Of a DNA stretch of 6,325 bases, positions 1 to 6,213 are shown piece after piece. The stretch covers positions 1 to 6,325 of the forward strand of contig CATPAS010000374.1 in NCBI GenBank assembly GCA_955652075.1. Reading direction: 5' to 3'. The position numbers and the translations under genes were made by a program. Each line of letters starts with the position of its first letter. Positions within the stretch are counted from its first letter, which is position 1. The stretch comes from an uncultured Gaiellaceae bacterium (GTDB lineage: Bacteria; Actinomycetota; Thermoleophilia; Gaiellales; Gaiellaceae). The notes under the pieces are model-generated. The model searched no databases, was not told the DNA's origin, and saw only the letters and a program-made list of their open reading frames with translations.

Positions 1-389
1 AGGAAGTAGGGAACGTCTGCACCCAGTTCGCGCGCGAACGTATTGAGCCGGTCAGCGGGATAAGGCTCGGCCCGCAACCCGTTTGCCAGCCGCAACGCGG
101 TCGCCGCGTCGGAGCTGCCACCGCCCAGTCCCGCGGCGACCGGAATGCGTTTCTGGATCTGTGCAGAGAAGCTCACGCCGTTACCGTCGGCCATGCATTC
201 GAGCGCGCGGCGAACGAGCGTGTCGCCGGCGAACCCCGCGACTCGCAGCTCGCGCGAATGTTCGACGGCAATCCGGTCGGAGAGCGCAACGCGCTGGTAG
301 ACCGCGACGACCTCGTGCTTACCGTCCGCGCGGACCGGACCGACGACCAGCGCCAGGTTGATCTTGGCGGCGGCTGGTGCGCGGGTCAC
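1..389 (-). CDS. ispE: 4-diphosphocytidyl-2-C-methyl-D-erythritol kinase (IspE), N-terminal 129 residues, cut by left edge
   Basis: GHMP-family kinase that uses ATP to phosphorylate the 2-hydroxyl of CDP-methylerythritol in the cytosolic MEP pathway to isoprenoid precursors. I translated it by hand from a GTG start. AAKINLAL near the N-terminus carries the active-site Lys (K9). The glycine-rich GHMP ATP loop PVAAGLGGGSSDAA lies at residues 83-96. GADVPYF at about 123-129 contains the expected catalytic Asp (D125). About 130 residues are visible of a usual 280-310; the rest lies outside the window. The GTG start overlaps the rsmA stop in a GTGA junction, and a GAGG box 7 nt upstream (397-400) supports it. 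It is the last visible gene of the M23-metG-tatD-rsmA-ispE operon; rsmA-ispE adjacency is common in Actinobacteria and Firmicutes. Nothing looks broken in the visible part. Confidence 0.96.
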   Translation of the reverse strand, partial: MTRAPAAAKINLALVVGPVRADGKHEVVAVYQRVALSDRIAVEHSRELRVAGFAGDTLVRRALECMADGNGVSFSAQIQKRIPVAAGLGGGSSDAATALRLANGLRAEPYPADRLNTFARELGADVPYF

Positions 390-1162
390 TTCAGCGCCTC
401 GGCGAGCGCCAGGAACTCTTGGGGCGCAAGCTCCTCGGCACGAACGTTCGACGCTCTGCCGATCGCGGCGATCGCCTCCTCCGCGGGACCGCGCTGCGCG
501 ACTCCTGCGAGCTCGAGTGAGTTCGCGAGTCGCTTGCGCCTGTGCGCGAACGAGCCCTCCACCACTCGCTTGATGCGACGGAAGTCGGGAGGCAGACTCG
601 TGCGGCGAAAGGCGACGAGCGCCGAGTCGACGCTCGGCCTCGGGCGGAACACGGCCGGGGAAACCGGATGGAATCCCGTTCGCTCCGCAACGAGCTGCAC
701 GAGAACGGACACCGCTCCGTAAGCCTTGGTCGACGGTGCTGCGAAGAAGCGGTCGGCGACCTCGCGCTGCACCATCACGGTCCAGTGCCCGATCCCGGGC
801 AGACGGTCGAGGCTCTCGGCAACCAACGGCGTGGCGACGTTGTACGGAAGGTTGGCGACGAGCTTCGTCGCGCCCGGCGCTGCCTCCGCCAGATCGACCT
901 TCACGGCATCGCCGAAACGCAACGTGACGTTCGGCCTGCCCGCCAACCGCTCGGTCAACTTCGGGCTGAGGGACGGATCGAGCTCGACGGCGTAGACATG
1001 GGCCACGCGATCCGCGAGATACGCGGTCAGAATGCCGAGGCCTGGCCCGATCTCAAGCACGATGTCGGCGGCGGCGAGCTCCGCGAGGCGACCGATCACG
1101 CCGAGGATGTTCTCGTCGACGAGGAAGTGCTGGCCCAGCTTCTTCTTGGCGCGCACGCTCAC
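386..1162 (-). CDS. rsmA: 16S rRNA (adenine1518-N6/adenine1519-N6)-dimethyltransferase RsmA (KsgA)
   Basis: SAM-dependent enzyme that dimethylates two adjacent adenines in the 3' terminal hairpin of 16S rRNA during late 30S maturation; its loss classically gives kasugamycin resistance. From the GTG start the product is 258 residues, normal for the family. Visible motifs: KKKLGQHFL at 6-14; SAM-binding motif I EIGPGLG at 37-43; acidic E60 ending motif II; catalytic motif IV NLPYN at 104-108; FRPRPSVDS at 172-180; and the C-terminal basic FAHRRKR at about 205-211. The frame is open for 110 codons further upstream, but that stretch lies inside tatD and is Arg-rich. The conserved N-terminus begins exactly at the GTG that overlaps the tatD stop (GTGA). 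No Shine-Dalgarno box is evident, so translation is probably coupled to tatD. Confidence 0.98.
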   Translation of the reverse strand: MSVRAKKKLGQHFLVDENILGVIGRLAELAAADIVLEIGPGLGILTAYLADRVAHVYAVELDPSLSPKLTERLAGRPNVTLRFGDAVKVDLAEAAPGATKLVANLPYNVATPLVAESLDRLPGIGHWTVMVQREVADRFFAAPSTKAYGAVSVLVQLVAERTGFHPVSPAVFRPRPSVDSALVAFRRTSLPPDFRRIKRVVEGSFAHRRKRLANSLELAGVAQRGPAEEAIAAIGRASNVRAEELAPQEFLALAEALK

Positions 1163-1899
1163 GGCAGTGCGAACGCCGCGCTCGCATTCGCGTCGATCTG
1201 CGCAGCGAGCGCGCCCGCGTCTTCGCCGCGAGCCTCGGCGAGCGCGGCGACGTTGTGGACGACGTAGGCGGGCTCGTTCGTCTTGCCACGGACGGGCTGC
1301 GGCGCGAGATACGGACAGTCGGTCTCGACCAGAATCAACTCGGCGGGCACGGCGCGGGCGGCGTCCCGCAGCTCCTCCGCGTTCGCGTACGTCACGTTGC
1401 CTGCGAACGACGCGTACCAGCCGTGCTCGACGGCCACAGGCAGGAGCGCCGGCGACGAGAAGCAGTGCAGGACGACGGTGCCGTCGAACCACTGCCGCAG
1501 GATGGAGACCGTGTCGTCGTCCGCGGCTCGGTTGTGGATGACGACGGGCAACTGCGCTCTCTTGGCTAGCCCGAGCTGATAGATGAACAACTTGGTCTGA
1601 GCATCGCGCGGCGCATAGTCACGGTAATAGTCGAGGCCGATCTCGCCGACGGCGACGATCTTGGGGTGGCCGAGCAGGCGCTCGAGCGTGTCGACGTCGA
1701 AGTCGGACGCGGCCTCGTGAGGATGGAGGCCCGCAACGCCGTAGACACCGTCGTGCTTCTCGACGATGGGGAGCGTCTTGGCCCATGAGGTCGGATCCGT
1801 TCCAATCGTGACGATCCGTGTCACGCCGGCTTCACGGGCGCGGAACACTGCCGCCGCTGGATCGTCGAGCGCATCGAGGTGCGCGTGCGTGTCGATCAC
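1159..1899 (-). CDS. tatD: TatD family metal-dependent hydrolase / 3'-5' deoxyribonuclease
   Basis: TIM-barrel metallohydrolase of the TatD DNase family. Characterised members are cytosolic, Mg-dependent exonucleases linked to repair of oxidised DNA and DNA degradation; the exact substrate here is inferred. The 246-residue product has the complete metal site: HAH at 5-7, Glu86 in GEIGLDYY (85-92), His122 in VIHNR, His145 in LHCFS and Asp194 in ETDCPYL (192-198). RGKTNEP at 204-210 is also family-typical. The start is the GTG overlapping the metG stop by GTGA; the frame continues 32 codons upstream into metG, but that part is low-complexity Ala/Arg and not TatD-like. No ribosome-binding box is visible, consistent with coupling to metG. 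A metG-tatD-rsmA order is widespread in Gram-positive bacteria. Confidence 0.97.
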   Translation of the reverse strand: MIDTHAHLDALDDPAAAVFRAREAGVTRIVTIGTDPTSWAKTLPIVEKHDGVYGVAGLHPHEAASDFDVDTLERLLGHPKIVAVGEIGLDYYRDYAPRDAQTKLFIYQLGLAKRAQLPVVIHNRAADDDTVSILRQWFDGTVVLHCFSSPALLPVAVEHGWYASFAGNVTYANAEELRDAARAVPAELILVETDCPYLAPQPVRGKTNEPAYVVHNVAALAEARGEDAGALAAQIDANASAAFALP

Positions 1900-3419
1900 G
1901 CAGCGGCGGTCTGCGGGTCCACGCGCGGGAAGAGCGGCGCCGCGGGCTCGATGCCCTCCACCGGCACCGTGCGGCCCGGCTCGACGTTCTCCCACGCGAG
2001 GTCCTCGGACTGGCCGAGCGCACGCAGGATCAGCGGCGCGGTTCGTGGTAGATACGCTGAGAGCGCGACCGCGGCGGCTCGCAGGCCGTCGGCCAGGTCG
2101 TACAGCACGCGATCGAGGTCAGCCGAGCGGGCCTCGTCCTTTGCGAGCTCCCAGGGCTTCGTCTGCTCCACGTGTTTGTTGAGCGACCGGACGAGATCCC
2201 AGACGACGTCGACCGCGCCTGTGACGTCGAACACGTCGAGCCGGGTTGGCACTTCGCGTTTGACCGCCTCGATCACATCGGAGACGCCGCCGTCTCCGGT
2301 GATAGCCGGAATCCGTCCGTCTCGGTAACGAGCGATCATCGCCGTGGTACGCGAGACGAGATTGCCGAGATCGTTCGCAAGCTCGCGCTCGTAGCGCTCA
2401 TGCAGGCTGTCGAGTGTGACGTTTCCGTCTTGCCCGAACGACACGGCGCGCACAGCCCAGAAGCGGACGGCGTCGCTGCCGTACACGTCGACGAGGTCGA
2501 GCGGGTCGATGACGTTCCCAACGGACTTCGAGATCTTCGTGTCGTCGAGCAGCAGCCAGCCGTGTACGAAGAGCTGCTTCGGAACCTCGTAGCCCGCTGC
2601 CAAAAGCAGAGCGGGCCAGAACACACAATGGAAGCGCAGGATGTCCTTGGCCAGCAGGTGGCGCACCTCGGGCCAGAACTTCTCGCGGAGATCCTCGCCC
2701 TCCCGTGCGTAGGTCAGCGCGCTCACATAATTGATGAGAGCATCGACCCACACGTAGACGACCTGGCTGTCGTCCCACGGGACCGGGACGCCCCAGGGAT
2801 GGCCCGCGCGGCTGAGGCTGAAGTCCTGCAGGCCACCCTCGATGAACGAGCGCGCCTCGTTGTAACGGAAGCGCGGCAGGACGAAGTCGGGCCTCGCGTC
2901 GTACAGCTCGAGCAGAGGCTGCTGGAAGGCGGAGAGCTTGAAAAAGTAGTTCGTTTCCTCGATTCGCTCGGGCACGGTGCCGTGAATGGGGCACTTGCCG
3001 TCGACCAGTTCGGCCTCCGCCTTGAACTCTTCACAGCCCACGCAGTAGAGCCCGGAGTAGACGTCCCGGTAGATGTAGCCGTTGTCGTAGATCCGCTGGA
3101 TGAACTCCTGGACAAATCGCTTGTGTCCCTCGTCCGTCGTGCGGATGAAGAAGTCGTAGTCGGCATCGACGAGCCTAGGCAGCTCTCTCCAGGCTTCGGC
3201 GATCTGGTCGACGTACGTCTTCGGATCGAGCCCCTGCTCCTCTGCCACCCGGTAGACCTTTGAGCCGTGCTCGTCCGTTCCCGTCAGGAAGAACGTCTCG
3301 TCGCCTCGCTGCTTGTGATGGCGCGTGAGGATGTCGGCCGCGATCGTCGTGTACGCGTGGCCGATGTGAGGCGTCGAGTTGACGTAGTAGATCGGTGTCG
3401 TGATGTAGAAGCTGGTCAC
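1896..3419 (-). CDS. metG: Methionyl-tRNA synthetase
   Basis: Class I aminoacyl-tRNA synthetase that charges initiator and elongator tRNA-Met in the cytosol. The 507-residue product starts VTSFYITTPIYYVNSTPHIGH. It has the HIGH signature at 18-21 and a KISKS version of the KMSKS loop at 295-299. The single zinc knuckle is of the Thermus type: C126, C129 (CVGC), C143 and H146 (CPIHG). The C-terminal half is a helical anticodon-binding domain with LGNLVSR at 351-357 and KPWELAK at 421-427. The C-terminal EMAP-like tRNA-binding domain of longer MetRS proteins is absent. The frame is open for 90 codons upstream of the GTG, but that part is Arg-rich and unlike MetRS, so I place the start at the GTG. 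No good ribosome site precedes it. The first 245 nt are also spanned by the open M23 frame, an unusual overlap discussed under findings. The stop overlaps the tatD start (GTGA). Confidence 0.98.
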   Translation of the reverse strand: MTSFYITTPIYYVNSTPHIGHAYTTIAADILTRHHKQRGDETFFLTGTDEHGSKVYRVAEEQGLDPKTYVDQIAEAWRELPRLVDADYDFFIRTTDEGHKRFVQEFIQRIYDNGYIYRDVYSGLYCVGCEEFKAEAELVDGKCPIHGTVPERIEETNYFFKLSAFQQPLLELYDARPDFVLPRFRYNEARSFIEGGLQDFSLSRAGHPWGVPVPWDDSQVVYVWVDALINYVSALTYAREGEDLREKFWPEVRHLLAKDILRFHCVFWPALLLAAGYEVPKQLFVHGWLLLDDTKISKSVGNVIDPLDLVDVYGSDAVRFWAVRAVSFGQDGNVTLDSLHERYERELANDLGNLVSRTTAMIARYRDGRIPAITGDGGVSDVIEAVKREVPTRLDVFDVTGAVDVVWDLVRSLNKHVEQTKPWELAKDEARSADLDRVLYDLADGLRAAAVALSAYLPRTAPLILRALGQSEDLAWENVEPGRTVPVEGIEPAAPLFPRVDPQTAAA

Positions 3420-4422
3420 CTGAATCCATGATAGGGAGCGTGTCGAGCGGCTTCTGGCGCAGACGGAATCGCAATGCGACCAGAGCCGCGGTCGCCGCGA
3501 CACCCAGCGCTGCTGGGAATCGCCACCCGTGGCGCGTCGATCGGGCGGCCGCCGTGCGCGAGATCTCTGCCTGCGGTGCGTCGAAGGCTCGCCGCGCGAC
3601 CCGCGCCGGCCGGGCGGCCGGTTGGTCCTGGCCCTCGTGGATGACGACGGTTGGGCGGCGGGACTGCGCCTTTGGGGACGCCGCCGCATGGGCGGCCGTT
3701 GCTACGCGGGAGGAGCCATGCGCCTGTGCCTGGTTCATCAGCGTGCTTCGCTCAGAGTCGCTGCCCTGCTTTCTCGCCGCCGGCGCTTCTGCGACGGCCA
3801 CGGCCTCGGGCGCCGCTTCGACAGTCTCGGAGGCAGTCGTCGCTGCTGCGTCGACGGCGGGCGGGGCCTCGGGTGTTGGAGCCGTCGCTGCAGGCTCGAT
3901 GGAACCGGCGGCGTCGGCAACGGCAGGCGGGGCAGGCTCTGCGGCCGCCGGGGGCGCAGGCGCCATGCGCGGAGGCAGCAAGGTGAGCGGATCGACATAG
4001 CCCTGCGGATCGCTCGTCACGCGCGCGCCGAAGTACACGTACGGATCCGTGAGCTCGACCACGCCGCTCGGCCCGACGGTCCCGACGACCGACCCTTCCC
4101 CGACGAGTGCACCCCGCGTCACGCCGATCGACCCGAGGTGGACGAGCGTCGCGGTGTACCCGAACGGCGTCTGGATCGACACCGTCTTGCCGCCGGTCGG
4201 GACCGTCCCGGCGAAGGACACGACTCCCTCCGCGGGGGCGTGCACAGGGCCGCCGCTGGGAGCGCCGAGATCGACGCCGCGGTGCTGGCCGCCCGCGTAA
4301 GGGTGCGCATGGTCGAACGAAAACGGCCGCAGCACGGGGCCGTCGACGGGCCACGTCCAGGCGCGGGCGCCGGAGACGGGAAGCGCACAGGCGCAAAGGA
4401 TCAGGACCGCAAGTCGCCGCAC
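3175..4422 (-). CDS. Secreted M23/LytM-domain protein with degenerate zinc site and C-terminal membrane helix; 3' end uncertain
   Basis: Envelope protein with a lysostaphin-type (M23/LytM) fold. From GTG it encodes 415 residues as the frame stands. A signal peptide covers residues 1-21 (VRRLAVLILC..., cleavage expected after GARA). The M23 domain is at about 22-150 and has the first zinc motif HRGVD (47-51) and the HLG motif at 95-97. Where active enzymes have HxH, this protein reads Y128-V-Y130, so hydrolysis is doubtful; it may instead bind peptidoglycan or regulate another hydrolase. An Ala/Pro-rich linker spans about 151-300, followed by a hydrophobic helix at 302-319 and basic RFRLRQK. 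There is no LPXTG motif before the helix. The start is chosen because AAGGAGG lies 5 nt upstream and the signal peptide begins there. The last 83 codons read out of frame through metG and look like a frame shadow; the native end is probably near 3416-3430. Confidence 0.8.
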   Translation of the reverse strand: MRRLAVLILCACALPVSGARAWTWPVDGPVLRPFSFDHAHPYAGGQHRGVDLGAPSGGPVHAPAEGVVSFAGTVPTGGKTVSIQTPFGYTATLVHLGSIGVTRGALVGEGSVVGTVGPSGVVELTDPYVYFGARVTSDPQGYVDPLTLLPPRMAPAPPAAAEPAPPAVADAAGSIEPAATAPTPEAPPAVDAAATTASETVEAAPEAVAVAEAPAARKQGSDSERSTLMNQAQAHGSSRVATAAHAAASPKAQSRRPTVVIHEGQDQPAARPARVARRAFDAPQAEISRTAAARSTRHGWRFPAALGVAATAALVALRFRLRQKPLDTLPIMDSGDQLLHHDTDLLRQLDASHRPRVHDDRGRHPHAPSQAARRRDVLPDGNGRARLKGLPGGRGAGARSEDVRRPDRRSLERAA

Positions 4423-4427
4423 AGGTT

Positions 4428-4434
4428 CCTCCTT
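4428..4434 (-). promoter_or_regulatory. Strong Shine-Dalgarno site for the M23 gene
   Basis: The sequence AAGGAGG sits 5 nt upstream of the GTG start and is near-perfectly complementary to the 16S 3' end. It is the strongest ribosome site in the window and decides the M23 start against an upstream in-frame TTG at 4488, which lies inside the promoter. Most other minus-strand genes have weak or no such site. Confidence 0.9.
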
Positions 4435-4459
4435 GTTGCCAGTTTTGAGAACAACGCGG

Positions 4460-4488
4460 ACCGTACCAAGGCCGGAGCTTGTTGTCAA
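4460..4488 (-). promoter_or_regulatory. Putative housekeeping sigma (SigA-type) promoter for the M23-metG-tatD-rsmA-ispE operon
   Basis: On the minus strand there is a perfect -35 hexamer TTGACA (4483-4488), a 17-nt spacer, and TACGGT (4460-4465), which fits the actinobacterial TAnnnT -10 consensus. The spacer ends in TGG, giving an extended -10 TGn. Transcription would begin near 4452-4454 and leave an mRNA leader of about 30 nt before the GTG, with AAGGAGG inside it. The promoter begins 6 nt past the rsmI stop, so the downstream operon can be transcribed independently of ROK-rsmI. It was identified by eye and no start site has been measured. No obvious operator or terminator hairpin accompanies it. 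Confidence 0.75.
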
Positions 4489-4494
4489 TACTGG

Positions 4495-5298
4495 CTACAA
4501 AGTACGGCGGTAGAGCTCGTTGCGCCCAGCGCCGGTGAGCCGTGACACGACATCGGCAGCCTGACGGCGTGGCACTCCGGCCGCGACCAGCTCGGCGACC
4601 GCCTCGAGCGCGGGATCCAAGTCGGGCTCCTCCCCGCCCGGCCCGAGGACGAGCGTGATCTCGCCCTTCGGCGGTTCCGCGAAGCGCGAGGCCACTTCCG
4701 CCGCCGAGCCGCGCACGACCTCTTCGAACTTCTTCGTCAGCTCGCGGCAGACCGCGACCTTCCGCTCGGGCTGCGCGGCCGCCAGCGAACGGAGCGTCGC
4801 GGGCAGCCGTTGCGCCGACTCGAACGCGACGACGGGATGAGCCCAGCCTGCAAGCTCACTCCAGAGAGCTGCCAACGCGTCCGCGCCGCGCGGCAGGAAG
4901 CCGACGAACTGGTAGCGATCGGCCGCGAACCCGCCCGCGACGAGCGCCGTGTCGACAGCCGTGGGGCCGGGGAGAACGGTCACCTGCACACCGTGCTCGA
5001 GTGCCGCTTCAACCAGCCGCGCGCCTGGATCGCTGATCCCGGGCATCCCCGCGTCGCTGACCAGAGCGGCATGCTCGCCCGCAAGAAGCCTCGGGAGCAG
5101 CTCGGCGGTCCGCTTGGCCTCGTTGTGCTCGTGGTAGGAGAGGAGCTTCGCGCCGGAGATCCCATGGCGGCCCAGCAACACCCGTGTATGCCGCGTGTCC
5201 TCGCAGAGGATGAAGTCGGCGGAGCGCAGCTCTTCGAGGACGCGCAGCGTGACGTCGTCGAGGTTCCCGATCGGCGTCGCGCAGACGGCGAGCGGCAC
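4495..5298 (-). CDS. rsmI: 16S rRNA (cytidine1402-2'-O)-methyltransferase RsmI
   Basis: SAM-dependent methyltransferase of the tetrapyrrole-methylase (SPOUT-unrelated) fold that 2'-O-methylates C1402 of 16S rRNA in the decoding centre. The 267-residue product carries the full set of RsmI motifs: ATPIGNLDD at 7-15, EDTRHT at 33-38, SDAGMPGISDPG at 81-92, LPGPTA at 109-114, GFLPR at 133-137, CRELTKKFEE at 184-193 and KGEI at 211-214. The usual ESPHRL is ESAQRL here (160-165), a mild variation. The C-terminal helical part (about 225-267), ending in ELYRRTL, is typical. It starts with GTG 4 nt after the ROK stop and has only a weak GGG upstream, so it is probably cotranscribed and translationally coupled with ROK. 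Its stop is followed immediately by the promoter of the next operon. Confidence 0.97.
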   Translation of the reverse strand: MPLAVCATPIGNLDDVTLRVLEELRSADFILCEDTRHTRVLLGRHGISGAKLLSYHEHNEAKRTAELLPRLLAGEHAALVSDAGMPGISDPGARLVEAALEHGVQVTVLPGPTAVDTALVAGGFAADRYQFVGFLPRGADALAALWSELAGWAHPVVAFESAQRLPATLRSLAAAQPERKVAVCRELTKKFEEVVRGSAAEVASRFAEPPKGEITLVLGPGGEEPDLDPALEAVAELVAAGVPRRQAADVVSRLTGAGRNELYRRTL

Positions 5299-5302
5299 GG
5301 TG

Positions 5303-6196
5303 CTACCCGACTGCGTCGAACGCCACGAGGCCGGCGCCGATCAGGCCCGCGGCGGTCCCGAGCTCCGCGCGCACGATCGATACCCGGTAGCCCGCTCTCG
5401 CGAGCGCTTCACGGCGCAACACTTCGCGCGCGGGGTCGAGCACGAAATCGCCGGCAGCGGCAAACCCGCCGCCGATCACGATCAGCTCCGGGTTGAAGAT
5501 GTTCACGAGGCTGCCGATGCCGGCGCCCAGGTAGCGGCCGATGCCGTCGAGAATCTCGACCGCACGCGGTTCTCCTTCGTTCGCCAGGCGGACGAGCCGA
5601 TGCGCGTCGACCGCCGGCCCGAACTCCGCCGCAGCGAGCTTGCCCGCCGCGACCCCGGTGACATACGGCTCGAGATGCCCGCGCCCCGTGCAGGACCCTT
5701 GGCAAGGAAGCCCGTCGTAGACGATCACGATGTGCCCGAACTCGGCCCAGCCGCGGAAGAGCTTCCCATCGATGACGGCGCCGCCGCCGCAGCCGGTGCC
5801 GAGCGTGATCATGACCATGGAGTCGACGTCGCGCGCGGCGCCGAAACGGAACTCTGCGTAGGTCGCTGCGTTCGCGTCGTTCTCGATCCCTACCGGCAGG
5901 CCGAAGCGCTTCTTCATCCGATCGCGGAAGTCGATGTCCGCCAGCGGGATGTTCACCGCCTGCAGAGCCCGGCCCGTCCTCTGGTCGATCGGAGACGGGA
6001 GGCCGAACCCGAGCGCGGCGATGTCGTCCGTCAGTAGCTCCTCGACGGCTGCGTCCAGCCCCGCCAGCAGCTCGTCCTGGGAGGCCGTCCGGGTCGGATG
6101 CTCCCGGCGGCGCTCCACGTGCCCTTTCGCGTCAACGACCCCTGCCAGGATCTTGGTGCCGCCGAGGTCGACGCCGATGACACGTTTTTCGCTCAA
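5303..6196 (-). CDS. ROK family sugar kinase, probable glucokinase
   Basis: ATP-dependent hexokinase-fold enzyme of the ROK family, most likely phosphorylating glucose to glucose-6-phosphate in the cytosol; another hexose or an N-acetylated amino sugar cannot be excluded. The product has 297 residues, normal for the family. The N-terminal phosphate motif DLGGTK is at 10-15. The catalytic base is D107 in IENDANAA, and an LGTGCGGG phosphate loop is at 132-139. Sugar-contacting E152 and H155 lie in AEFGH. The zinc-binding segment reads C165-x-G-x-C169-x4-H174-L-E176, with His where the final Cys usually sits. IVIGGG marks the C-terminal adenosine-side domain. The start is TTG; an in-frame TAG at 6206-6208 rules out an earlier one, and no Shine-Dalgarno box is visible. 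It leads a two-gene unit with rsmI. Confidence 0.93.
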   Translation of the reverse strand: MSEKRVIGVDLGGTKILAGVVDAKGHVERRREHPTRTASQDELLAGLDAAVEELLTDDIAALGFGLPSPIDQRTGRALQAVNIPLADIDFRDRMKKRFGLPVGIENDANAATYAEFRFGAARDVDSMVMITLGTGCGGGAVIDGKLFRGWAEFGHIVIVYDGLPCQGSCTGRGHLEPYVTGVAAGKLAAAEFGPAVDAHRLVRLANEGEPRAVEILDGIGRYLGAGIGSLVNIFNPELIVIGGGFAAAGDFVLDPAREVLRREALARAGYRVSIVRAELGTAAGLIGAGLVAFDAVG

Positions 6197-6206
6197 ACCG
6201 CGCGGC

Positions 6207-6213
6207 TACCCTA
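6207..6213. promoter_or_regulatory. Mirror-image -10-like boxes in a 25-bp divergent intergenic region
   Basis: The heptamer TACCCTA reads TACCCT on the plus strand (6207-6212) and TAGGGT on the minus strand (6213-6208). Both match TAnnnT and each is placed so that transcription would start within a few bases of the adjacent start codon (6222 plus, 6196 minus). Neither side has a convincing -35 hexamer at 16-19 nt, and chance is a real possibility. If functional, both transcripts would be nearly leaderless, which fits the lack of ribosome sites. Confidence 0.3.

Noticed and set aside
1163..1492. 110-codon N-terminal extension of rsmA
   Set aside because: It lies inside tatD, is Arg-rich, and RsmA proteins normally begin just before the KKKLGQHFL motif.
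2172..3263. Plus-strand open frame (363 codons) antisense to metG
   Set aside because: It is the complementary frame of a clearly real, fully conserved metG; its Val/Asp/Glu/Leu-rich translation matches no family I know.
3420..3689. 90-codon N-terminal extension of metG
   Set aside because: Arg- and Ser-rich with no MetRS similarity; it lies entirely within the M23 coding region, and the conserved N-terminus starts at the GTG.
4423..4488. 22-residue N-terminal extension of the M23 protein from TTG
   Set aside because: That TTG is part of the -35 hexamer and the segment contains the -10 and the ribosome site; the signal peptide would be displaced from the N-terminus.
4439..4494. CCAGT/ACTGG inverted repeat and a GACAACAAG/GGCAACAAG near-direct repeat around the M23 promoter
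   Set aside because: The arms are only 5 bp and 46 bp apart, and the direct repeat is a single imperfect pair; both are easily expected by chance and do not form a terminator or clear operator.
3529..4545. Long plus-strand open frame (338 codons) antisense to the M23 gene and its promoter
   Set aside because: Arg/Gly-rich low-complexity translation with no recognisable domain, produced by the GC-biased codon positions of the Ala/Pro-rich M23 gene on the other strand.
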